Source: Plantago ovata (Eukaryota > Streptophyta > Magnoliopsida > Lamiales > Plantaginaceae). Taken from it: DNA of 64,000 nt. Shown here piece by piece: positions 54,392-64,000 of this stretch (the stretch's first letter is position 1; every line of letters starts with the position of its first letter). A program made the position numbers and the translations under genes. The stretch lies in NCBI GenBank assembly GCA_028274465.1, contig CM051458.1:35166692-35230691 (forward strand), given 5' to 3'. A model generated the notes under the pieces. The model did not search any database and was not told the origin of the DNA. It saw nothing but the letters and a program-made list of their open reading frames with translations.

Positions 54392-54762
54392 TTGAGAAAT
54401 AGCAAAAATTTCGAATGGGGGGATGATAGCGAGAAAGCATTTTCAGACCTCAAGGACCATCTAGCACGACCCCCCCTACTTTCAAAACCAAAGGAGGGGG
54501 ACGTGCTCTACCTTCATGTTGCAATTTCCAAGGAAGTGGTCAGCTCAGTGCTCGTCCGAATCGAAGATAATATTCACCAGCCGATCTACTACCTAAGCAA
54601 GGTCCTCACCAAGGCAGAGATAAATTACCTGGAGATAGAAAAACTCGCTTACTGCGTAGTGCTCGCGTCGAGACAACTTCGACCATATTTTCAAGCACAC
54701 GAAGTGGTGGTCCTCACTTGACAACCCCTCAAGAGAGTCCTAGGGAAACCCGATCTGTCAGG
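54392..54762 (+). pseudogene. Element G RT thumb/connection and start of RNase H
   Basis: Contains FEWGDDSEKAFSDLKDHL, LYLHVAISKEVVSSVLVR, QPIYYLSKVLTKAEINYLEIEK and LRPYFQAHEVVVLT. This is the typical RT-RNase H junction of gypsy elements. It is cut by the solo LTR. Confidence 0.88.
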
Positions 54763-56075
54763 TGATGAACGCGCTGGTGTCGTGTTCCAACGCGAACGGA
54801 TCAAATAAATTTGTAATTAGCCAAAGGCAATCCACAACTACAACGAAAACCGTAGTGTAGAAGTAGAATGACTCGAGTGTCGTTCTCTCAGGACTATAAC
54901 TAGCTTTATCTATTTAACAAGAGAATATAAACAGCGGACAGATAGCAAAGGGTTTTTCTAACAGATAATGGAGATTGGTGATAGCATGGTACTTCTTAAC
55001 ATAACGGGTCGATAATCATGCATAAATTCCTCGGTCTTGCATAGAGATCTTTGAATCAATCTACTGTCCTGTTGCAAATATTAAGAACTACGAAGATAAT
55101 TGGCCTGACAAGTCAATCACTATTGTCCTAATGTGTTCCGTAATTATTCAACACTACGAAGATAATTGGTCTGATGGTCGACAAGTGTCCAATTGTCCAT
55201 AATAATTAATACAACATACGAGAATTTAGGCTGTGCCTGATCAACGAAATAAAGCAATGACACGGAGTATAATGCGCGATATAGCCATTAGCATGATCAT
55301 CTTCCCTTCGCTAAGAATTCACATACTACCACCAACGATAAGTTTAGCTACTCATAATAGGCATGCAATCAATAGAAGTCATAGAAGAAAACATATTGAA
55401 AGATATATAAAATAAGTAGATTAAACTGTAAGATACAAGTTACCGAAGGTTGTCAATCTCCGAAGAATTGCGATCCTACGAGCTCCAATCCGCTATGAAA
55501 AAGTGTCCCCTAAGCTACGGAACTACCAGGACAGGCCCCGGGAAGTTCCTACCTAAAACTATAGAGAGAGGTGAGAAAGTAGGTCTGGAAAGATATGATT
55601 TTCGGAGAAAACTGAGCAACTATATACAGGCCCCGAAATACCACGGGGCGGTTCGCCCCACACGCCTGGCGGTTCGCCCGGTGTGGGGCGGTTCGCGCTA
55701 GCTTCGCGGCGGTTCGCCCGGCGGCTTTTTCGCGGAATTCCGCATTTTCGACGCGGTTTTGGATTTCTTCCCCTTTTCGGACTCGATTTCTGACTTCTAG
55801 TAGCCTTCTAACCTCCAGATTCGGCCCCTAGACTTCAAATCCTATCCGGAAACCTTCAGATACTCCAAATAGGCTTCTGGAACACCAATTCCTTATCAAC
55901 TTCAATATAATTTCCCGGAAATCTTTGAATTTCAACCAAAACCTGTAAAATAAAATCTAAAGGGAAACGTGACACTATTCTAATAAAATGTATTAAAATA
56001 TAGCTAAATTAACATAGAGGATAGCTAAAATAGGTGAAAAAGACTCGAATGAAAGTGTAAAATACACATTCATCA
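54763..56075 (-). repeat. Solo LTR, Athila-like, TSD TCAGG
   Basis: 1,313 bp, TGATGAACG to ATTCATCA in plus reading, with TCAGG at 54758-54762 and 56076-56080. Minus orientation, same subfamily as 38261-39553. GC palindromes (55644-55730) lie upstream of a TATATA-like site (about 55620). Confidence 0.93.
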
Positions 56076-56080
56076 TCAGG

Positions 56081-56417
56081 AAGACTAGTTAGATGGTCTA
56101 TCAAACTCATGGAGCATGCCATCGAATTCCAAGTACCTCGGTCGAAACAAGCTCAGGTAGTAGCGGAATTTTTTTGGGGGTCAAGGACGAGACGTACCAG
56201 ATATTCACACTGGAAGAATCTCTCAAAGGAGAAAATCTAGAACCCAGGTGGGAAGTGTATGTCGATGGGTCTTCCACTCGAGGACAAGGAGGGGTAGGCA
56301 TCCACATAACCGACCCTATAGGGACGGAGCTAGACTTTGCGATGCGCCTAGCTTTTCCAGCTTCGAACAACGAGGCAGAGTATGAAGCCGTCCTCATAGG
56401 CCTCCGACTCAGGGGGC
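56081..56417 (+). pseudogene. Element G RNase H, middle part
   Basis: RNase H fold with WEVYVDGSSTRGQGGVGI and SNNEAEYEAVLIGLRL, catalytic-type D and E blocks. It resumes after the solo LTR and is cut by element F at GGGGC. Confidence 0.88.
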
Positions 56418-56421
56418 AAAT

Positions 56422-57810
56422 TGATGATGTCGTTTTTCACCAATTAAATTAGTTTTAAAGCCTAAGAACACTTATCACTACACAAACTAGAGTGCAATGG
56501 CAAGCTGTCCCCGAGTGTCGTTCTCTCGGCCTAACGTGGCTTTGTTTGAGGTTTTGCTAGTAATTTCATTCAACGAGTTCAAATGTTTATAGAATCGTTT
56601 CCTTTGAACAAAGCAACGATAAATCAGATTGTTGTAATCAAGTTTGGAAAACGGTTGGTGGTAGAAATCAAATACACATGCATGGGTTACGAATATGCTC
56701 ACAAGTTCAGTGCGTAAAACCTTCGATCAAGTCTGCTAAGCAACTCGTCTAGGTAACTTTAAGACACACATCATAAAAGACCACTATCAATACTTTAGAG
56801 GTGCTTGTCACCAACACCATTTATCTAGCATGCTGCAAATCTCTAACATACAATCCTATAGCTTTAATTGACCAAGAGTTTGTCACTATACTCAATTCGA
56901 ATATATTTTATAGGCAACTAAGAATCATATGAAGGAATTTGCAGCAAGATTGAATCACAATCTCATGTAAGCATAAACATAACCCATAGCATGCATATTC
57001 TACATTCTACCACCAACACAAAAGATTTAGCTACTCATATTCATCAACATAGACATCAATTCATATGAATAATAATCAGAATACATCATATCAAACTACA
57101 AGACAAGAGAGTGATACAAGTTACCAACAAAGCTGTCACTAATCGGTGGAAATCAAAGAAAACCTCTCCGTAGATGATTACAAAGGATGAATTCCAATCA
57201 AAACCTTGAATCCCAAGCTAAAATACAATGTAATCTGAGTTTTCTCTGAGTTTTGGGGCTTAGGAGCTCTCCAAAACGAAGTTACAGTTCAAAAGATCTC
57301 TAAAAAATGACCAAAGATCAGATCTTAGAAGGAAAATCCGAAAACGTAACCGCTGCCAAGCGGACCGCTTGGAGAAGCCAAGCGGAGCGCTTGGCAAGCG
57401 AAGCTTGGAGTGCTTCGCTTGGCTTCTGTGCTAAAGCTCCTGGAAAATGAAGCGGAGCGCTTCACTATTCCAGGCGCTTAGCTTGGCTCCTGGGCAGATT
57501 TTTGTCTTCAAACTCAATCTTTTTGCCCTCGCATGGCCCTCGGGTGCATTGGACTCATCCTTCTCGATGCTTATTGATGCTCAAACACTTACGAACAAGC
57601 CACGGAGATTGGGGAACTTCAACGTGGCCATCTTTTCCATCAAAAAGGCTCGTTTTTAGCTCCAAAAACGCCGTTTCGTACCTAAGTGCCTGAAAATGCA
57701 GAAAACACAAAACGTGACACTATTCTACAAAACTAACCAAAAAACAAGGCTAAATGGTAGCAAAAAAAGGTAAAAAAGACAAGATGAACGCGTCAAAAAT
57801 ACGTTCATCA
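56422..57810 (-). repeat. 3' LTR of element F (left copy)
   Basis: About 1,389 bp ending CGTTCATCA in plus reading. It contains a cluster of AAGCGGACCGCTT- and AAGCGGAGCGCTT-type palindromes at 57354-57497. Pairs with 60962-62363. Confidence 0.92.
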
Positions 57811-59764
57811 AACTCCCCAAACCAAACCTTTGCTTGTGCTCAAGCAACAAACTATCCTAAATGCAACACAAAAAGGGAGTCTAATGCCAAGTAAGATGAA
57901 CTAATCTATTGAATCTACCAAATGCTTATGAACAAGACCATATGTGCATGACATGCAAGTAGGTTGAAGAATGCCTCGATTGCGAATATACACATTCATA
58001 TGTGCACTTTGTTAAACAAAGGAGTCTCTCGTAACATCTTCTACCTGGACCTGGTCAGTGACGACACAATGATGCATGTTATCATACTACAATTTCCCCG
58101 TGCCTATGAAACCGAGGGCTTACTACTGTTCACCAAGCGATACTTTTCCTCAAGAGAGGGCGAACCAATACTGGCTCTCATCAAACGAAGAAGGGTTCCC
58201 TTAGAAAGATAACACTCCTCTATTCTACCCAGACTCTCAAGAATGAGCCTCTTTCAACCACTTCTTGAATAGCAAGACGAGGGTGGTCAAGAAAAGGCCT
58301 TGGACAAAGGCGACACGAAATGAAAGATAGAATTTACAACTCGATAACTTCACAATAACAAATATTTACATGACACTTGACACTTTACTAGACTGCTTTT
58401 TGGCTTGCAACGACCCTTCTTTTACTTTTTGGGTCTTATTCTTTATTTCCCTTTTTTTTTTTATATTTCTTTTTCTTTCTTCTTCTTTTCTTTTTCTCTT
58501 TTTTTTTTTTTATATAGGGGCAAGCAGCAGTACTAAGTGTCAAAAACACCTCCTCAAACCTATTCGAAAGAATAGGTTTGAGCACAAAGACGAAAAAAGA
58601 AAAAGGAAAGACTCTTTTACAAAGACACCTCCCCAAACCTATTCGAAAGAATAGGTTGGGACACAAAACAAAAAGAAAAAGAAAAAGAAAACTTTACAAC
58701 GACTCAAAGATGAAAGACAAGATCAATAAGGCAACCCCCTCCCCAAACCTATTCGATAGAATAGGTTTAATACAAGGAATCGCACACCTCACACTACCTC
58801 CTTCCTAGGCATTTGGCAATCTCTAATCGAGGTGAAGAACTTGTCGCCTCTTACGTACATAATTACACGGGTTACAACCATAGACTCTAACAAGCATCAT
58901 TTTATAAGGCCATCGTGAACCGCAGCAGAAGAAACACCACTCAAGGTGATGTCGAGACTACTAAGCTTAACTAGTGCACATGCGAATGTGACAAACCAAG
59001 CGAGACAAGCCTCAAACTACTTGCAAAGTGATGCAACATATGATCAATGGTCATAAACACTTAGTCTACTCAATAAAAAAGTTCAAAAGACTTGCAATAA
59101 ACTCCACACACAACAACGTGCAACAACTAATTTAGGGATGATATGCATGCAAAAACTGAAAATACACGACAAATCACATGAACTTGAGTAAAATCAGGCA
59201 TGCACGAACCACACAAGCATATAGTACTAAAAATCCAATACCCCCTCCCCAAACCTAAACTTTTGCTCGTCCTCGAGCAAAGAAAAGTTGATTTAGAAAG
59301 AAAAAATTGGATTGAGAGTACACTTCTCTGAATAAGGTTCGTGTCCAATCTCCTATATATGAGTAGTACCTAAAAGGACTCAAGAAACATGTGAAAACGG
59401 GTGCGCAAAGGTGAGAAGAATGGAAAAAACGAGGAAAATCTGGGTACAGGGTCCAGGCGGACCGCTTGGCGGGAGCCAAGCGGTCCGCTTGTCAAGCGGA
59501 GCGCTTGGGAGGCTCCAGGCGCTCCGCTTGAAATTCCAGTAAGAATGAAATTCTTACTGGAATTCCAAGCGGACCGCTTGGGCTTGCCAAGCGCTTCGCT
59601 TGGCTCTGTTTCCAGATTTTCGATGTTTTTTTCCTATCTTAATCACCTAAGGCACCAAGACAAACACTAGACTAAATGAATCACGACAAAAGGCACACAG
59701 GCCACAACTACAAAAGCAAATAAAGAGGAAAAACTAAACTTCATGCAAAGAAATACCACAGAGG
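57811..59764 (-). other. Non-coding 3' region of element F
   Basis: No ORF supported in 1.95 kb. Contents: GGTTTGGGGAGTT (minus) at the LTR border, the likely polypurine tract; three hairpins with CCTATTC/GAATAGG arms (58555-58580, 58634-58658, 58744-58768), each next to GGGGAGG or a similar purine run; a pyrimidine-rich tract at 58430-58520; another GGGGAGG run near 59240-59255; and a palindrome cluster at 59450-59605, with arms ATTCCAGTAAGAAT / ATTCTTACTGGAAT among AAGCGG units. Confidence 0.75.
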
Positions 59765-60693
59765 TTATCCATTATCAAATGGGAACGAATCTCGTGCATT
59801 CGTTCCATTACTCCTTGCATCTTGGGAACCATCTTTGGCTCCTTTCCTCAAGTCCTCAAGCAAATCCATGATTCCCTGAAAATAAAAATCAACTAAATTA
59901 ACAAAATCAAAATCTAAGAAATAACTAAAGGAATCAGAGGGAAAATAAAAAGAAAAAAGTGGATCAAAACTCCCTTGAAGCTCATGGGTGGGTGCATTGA
60001 CCAGAACATAGGAGTCAAGATCAAGAGTGTCTGTAGCAATAGAAAATCCAAACATGTCGATTCAGAGACACCAAAATCTTCAGAGAGTAGCTCCTCGATC
60101 TCAACACCACTCAAGACAACACTGTCTGACTCAGGTGAAGCAATGGATTCAGTCATCACCTCCTCCACGACTTCTTCTTTACCAACAGTCTTGACATCCT
60201 CAGTTAAGGACGTGGAATCCAAGCTAAGCACTGAAGACGCTTCATCAATAGATTCTTCACAACATACCTCTACATTGGCTATGTCGATTTCTGGTGGCGG
60301 ACTAGCAAAGCGAGACGTCCATGTCTTTGAACCGGGAGGTGAGTCCCAATCCCAATGTTCCAGAAACTTGTTGGTTATTTCATCCCAAGTGTGCAATGAT
60401 CTTTCCGGCGGGATTCTGAGCCACTCACGAGCGCTCCCTCTCAAGGCTCCCATAAATCCCCTTATACAAAGCTGCTCATGTGATAAAATAACCCCCTCCA
60501 CATTCTCACGAGGTATCCTCAACACACCTTCCTTGAACGTGTCTAAGAACCATCTTGGATCATCACCACTCGAAAACGTGGAAACAATGGAGTAGTACGA
60601 AGGATCAAAATCATAATCCTTGCAATCTTCGTCCAATGTTATGCAAGGCCCTCGAGGTTTCACATACCTTGTCAAAGAAGCTCGCATACTCAT
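59765..60693 (-). pseudogene. Short gag-like gene of element F
   Basis: Begins MSMRASLTRYVKPRGPCITLD, then GDDPRWFLDTFKEGV, GFMGALRGSAREWLRIPPER, WDEITNKFLEHWDWD and an acidic Ser-rich tail. It is clearly homologous to the genes in the inverted dimer. No zinc knuckle or enzyme. Likely a capsid-related protein. One or two breaks. Confidence 0.74.
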
Positions 60694-60941
60694 CCTTACA
60701 AAGAACTAGTTTCTGCACATGAGGAAACAAGAAACCAAGGAGCAGAATCCACAAAAGAATTAAAAAAACTAGCAAGGAAAAAATCCTCTAATCTAATAAT
60801 ATATACAAAGAGCGCAAGCACGCAAGGTAACCAAGAGCAGATTAGATAAATTTTCTGAAAACGATAGGGGGAAAGAAATGAGGTGAGAAAGTGATGTTGG
60901 TTGAAAAACCAAAACAAAAACACCAACCAAAGGAGTTAAGT

Positions 60942-60958
60942 CCCCGGCAGCGGCGCCA
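60942..60958 (-). other. Primer binding site of element F
   Basis: Minus-strand TGGCGCCGCTGCCGGGG next to the 5' LTR, one base from the Athila-type site of D and the dimer. Confidence 0.85.
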
Positions 60959-60961
60959 AAT

Positions 60962-62363
60962 TGGTGATGTCGTTTTTCACCAATTAAATTTTTTTAAAAG
61001 CCTAAGAACACTTATCACTACACAAACTAGAGTGCAATGGCAAGTTGTCCCCGAGTGTCGTTCTCTCGGGACCTAACGTGGCTTTGTTTGAGGTTTTTGC
61101 TAGTAATTTAAGTCAACGAGTTCAAATGTTTATAGAATCGTTTCCTTTGAACAAAGCAACGATAAATCTGATTGTTGTAATCAAGTTTGGAAAACGGTTG
61201 GTGGTAGAAATCAAATACACATGCATGGGTTACGAATATGCTCACAAGTTCAGTGCGTAAAACCTTCGATCAAGTCTGCTAAGCAACTCGTCTAGGTAAC
61301 TTTAAGACACACATCATAAAAGACCACTATCAATACTTTAGAGGTGCTTGTCACCAACACCATTTATCTAGCATGCTGCAAATCTCTAACATACAATCCT
61401 ATAGCTTTCATTGACCAAGAGTTTGTCACTATACTCAATTCGAATATATTTTATAGGCAACTAAGAATCATATGAAGGAATTTGCAGCAAGATTGAATCA
61501 CAATCTCATGTAAGCATAAACATAACACATAGCATGCATATTCTACATTCTACCACCAACACAAAAGATTTAGCTACTCATATTCATCAACATAGACATC
61601 AATTCATATGAATAATAATCAGAATACATCATATCAAACTACAAGACAAGAGAGTGATACAAGTTACCACCAAAGCTGTCACTAATCGGTGGAAATCAAA
61701 GAAAACCTCTCTGTAGATGATTACAAAGGATGAATTCCAATCAAAACTTTGAATCCCAAGCTAAAATACAATGTAATCTGAGTTTTCTCTGAGTTTTGGG
61801 GCTTAGGAGCTCTCCAAAACGAAGTTACAGTTCAAAAGATCTCTAAAAAATGATCAAAGATCAGATCTAAGAAGGAAAATCCGAAAACGTAACCGCTGCC
61901 AAGCGGACCGCTTGGAGAAGCCAAGCGGAGCGCTTGGCAAGCGAAGCGCTTTGGCACTCCAAGCGCTTCGCTTGGCTTCTGTGCTAAAGCTCCTGGAAAA
62001 TGAAGCGGAGCGCTTCACTATTCAAGGCGCTTAGCTTGGCTCCTGGGCAGATTTTTGTCTTCAAACTCAATCTTTTTGCCCTCGCATGGCCCTCGGGTGC
62101 ATTGGACTCATTCTTCTCGATGCTTATTGATGCTCAAACACTTACGAACAAGCCACGGAGATTGGCGAACTTCAACGGGGCCATCTTTTCCATCAAAAAG
62201 GCTCGTTTTTAGCTCCAAAAATGCCGTTTCGTACCTAAGTGCCTGAAAATGCAGAAAACACAAAACGTGACACTATTCTACAAAACTAACCAAAAAACAA
62301 GGCTAAAAGGTAGCAAAAGAAGGTAAAAAAGACAAGATGAACGCGTCAAACATACGTTCATCA
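60962..62363 (-). repeat. 5' LTR of element F (right copy)
   Basis: About 1,402 bp. AAGCGG-type palindromes are at 61893-62040. Near-identical to 56422-57810, with a small length difference inside the palindrome cluster. Confidence 0.92.
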
Positions 62364-62368
62364 GGGGC

Positions 62369-62590
62369 GAAGCATGTGCACTTGCGCACCGATTCACAAC
62401 TGGTGGCCCAACAACACACGGGCGCGTTTGAAGCTAAGGAAGAACCTATGAAGCTCTATTTGGCGGAACTCAAGAAGATGATCTCGAAGTTTAGAAGCGT
62501 CGAAATATCACAAATACCTCGGGCACTTAACAAAGTCGCAGATGGTTTAGCAAGGTTCGGAAACTCGTCCCAAACAATAGCTACCCGACA
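62369..62590 (+). pseudogene. Element G RNase H, end part
   Basis: Resumes after element F with HLRTDSQLVAQQHTGAFEAKEE and IPRALNKVADGLARFG, the RNase H C-terminal half including the last catalytic-type blocks. Confidence 0.87.
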
Positions 62591-62599
62591 GGTACGCAT

Positions 62600-64000
62600 C
62601 ATTCCCCCTCCCACTCAAAATGCCTTCCCCCCCCCCCCCCCATAATGATTTTGAAGAGCGAATCACCACCATTGAAACCCCCCACCATCGCCATCTTTGC
62701 CCACAGGTCACCCTAATGACGGTCCAACGACCAACAATTGGGGACAATAGACTCAAGAGACAAAGAGGCCTCGAAGTGAACACCTTAGATGAAGCCGAAT
62801 GGCTGACAGATATCAAGGTAAAAATACACCTCGAAACAAATTTTCGAGCCAACTGTTATTTTCGATTACATCAATTTTCGAGCCACTTGCTCACCTTCCT
62901 CTTACATCTCTACAAACAAGGGGTCTTGCCCACGGATAAAGCAACGGATCGAAGGCTTCGACGTAGAGCGCAATATTTCCTATGGGATGGTTCGAACCTA
63001 TACATGCGATCGGTGGATGGCCCCCACTTGAAATGCGTCACAAGGAAGAAGCCCAAACAATCCTAGAATAAGTACATGCATGAAGTTATGGAAACCACTT
63101 CGGAGGAAGAGCCCTAGCACAAAAAACACGGCAACATGGGTTCTATTGGCAAAACAGAGAAGGCAAGATTCAGGAAATACGATGAGTGCCAAAGATTTGC
63201 CCGAAACAGCAATGCCCCCGGGGAGCCCATGACACCCATCCCCATTTCATGCCCTTTCGATAGATGGGGGATAGACATAGTCGGGAAACTCCCTACTTCC
63301 ACCAATCAAAAGAAATTCCTCATTGTAGCAGTCGAATACTTCTCCAAGTGGGTCGAAGCCGAAGCGGTAAGCAAAATCACGGAGGAAGTAGTAAAGAGCT
63401 TTATCTGGAGAAACATCATTTGTCGATTCGGCCTCCCTCGGGCTCTCACATCACATAACGGAACCCAGTTCACCGGAAAGAAGATCTGGGCATGGTGTAC
63501 AGAGCTAGGTATCAAGCAAAGCTTTACATCGGTGGGACACCCCCAAGCCAAAGGAATGACAGAGGTCACCAACCAAACCATAATACACAACCTCGAAAAG
63601 CGGCTGGGGAAGTCCAAGGCTAACTCGGCGGATGAACTCCACGGAGTGCTATGGGCCTATCGAACGACTCAAAGGACGGCCACCCAAGAAACCTCGTTCT
63701 GCATGGTGTACGGATCTGAAGCGGTCATCCTTTGCGAAGTTGTCGTCGAAACCTTCAGGGTCAGAGAGTATGACCCCGCCCGAAATGACGAGGCTCGAGC
63801 CCTGGAATTAGATCTACTCGATGGTAAAAGAGAAGAAACTCGAATCAGGATCTTAAGATACCAGGCCCTAATGACAAAGGCCTACAACAAAAATTTGGTT
63901 CGACGGGACTTGAATGTCGAGGACTTGGTGCTACGAAAAGCTGACATTCTCGAAAAAGTGGGAAAATTCCAGGAGCCTTGGAAAGGTCCGTTTCGAGTGA
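62600..64000 (+). pseudogene. Element G integrase (broken, runs off window)
   Basis: The N-terminal zinc-binding part has RRRAQYFLWDGSNLYMRS near 62955-63020. The catalytic core has CPFDRWGIDIVGKLP, KKFLIVAVEYFSKWVEAEAV, GTQFTGKKIWAWC and TSVGHPQAKGMTEVTNQ. The C-terminal part (LRKADILEKVGKFQEPWKGPF) reaches the last base. It would insert element DNA into the host genome. A run of C lies near 62630. Several breaks. Confidence 0.9.

Larger units (their letters stand above)
56418..62363 (-). mobile_element. Athila-like gag-only element F, complete ends, TSD GGGGC
   Basis: A 5.9-kb minus-strand element with two LTRs of about 1.39-1.40 kb, an Athila-type primer site, a short gag-like gene and a long non-coding region. 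No protease or pol. GGGGC flanks it (56413-56417 and 62364-62368). The LTRs are about 98-99% alike by eye, so it is a recent non-autonomous insertion. At its left end four bases (AAAT) lie between the duplication and the LTR's TG. Confidence 0.9.
52871..64000 (+). mobile_element. Tat-type Ty3/gypsy element G, pol part, broken, with nested insertions
   Basis: Plus-strand pol of a different Tat-type element from H. It enters in the protease C-terminal part and continues through RT, RNase H and integrase to the window edge. It is split by a solo LTR (54763-56075) and by element F (56418-62363). The left part of G is not found left of the inverted dimer, so more than a simple insertion happened at 52870. 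Gene order PR-RT-RH-INT is that of Ty3/gypsy. Many breaks; an old copy. Confidence 0.9.

Noticed and set aside
58430-58520. Membrane protein suggested by a Phe/Leu-rich frame
   Set aside because: It is a translation of a pyrimidine tract that is the reverse of the purine-rich tract kept in the related 3' region near 44246-44350.

Overview
This window is a block of nested plant LTR retrotransposons. I see no host protein gene, tRNA or rRNA. The retroelement types (Sirevirus-like Ty1/copia with about 1.63 kb LTRs and an extra 3' gene; Tat-type and Athila-type Ty3/gypsy) point to a flowering plant, probably a repeat-rich, gene-poor region. The species cannot be told from this sequence. All elements are treated as fossils: parts and layout are given, not individual breaks.

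Left part (1-38064). Copia A (1-7817, minus strand, cut by the window start) sits beside a fragment of a related copia accessory region (C, 7818-9546). A 28-bp scrap of an Athila-like element follows. Copia B (9575-38064, plus strand, TTAAC target duplications) is inserted into that Athila-like element. Copia B is interrupted in its integrase region by a young Tat-type element H (14583-22892, CTGAG duplications) that carries gag, protease and a long antisense gene but no reverse transcriptase. The 100-N gap at 28228-28327 is flanked by two near-identical 4.4-kb stretches (23828-28227 and 28328-32740). These look like unmerged contig ends, so much of copia B is probably represented twice. Copia B ends with a long accessory gene region (about 30831-36148), a polypurine tract and the 3' LTR.

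Middle part (38065-52870). Athila-like element D (minus; 5' LTR 42197-43408, gag-protease 40346-41978, no polymerase) contains a solo LTR (38261-39553, AATAC duplications). It abuts a partial LTR (43409-43836) and the 3' part of a plus-strand relative E (to 46144). After 0.5 kb of AT-rich DNA comes a 6.2-kb inverted dimer (46640-52870): two head-out copies of LTR, primer site, short gag-like gene and 3' region, meeting at about 49739.

Right part (52871-64000). A broken Tat-type pol (G: end of protease, RT, RNase H, integrase) runs to the window end. It is split by a solo LTR (54763-56075, TCAGG duplications) and by a complete gag-only Athila-like element F (56418-62363, GGGGC duplications).

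The more unusual signals are these: an array of stem-loops with constant loop and covarying stems after the copia pol gene; three in-frame intron-like cassettes in the copia accessory gene; a private TATA box for that gene; changing GC-rich palindromes just upstream of the TATA box in the gypsy LTRs; hairpin plus polypurine modules in the gypsy 3' regions; and the inverted dimer, whose centre falls on one of those hairpins.
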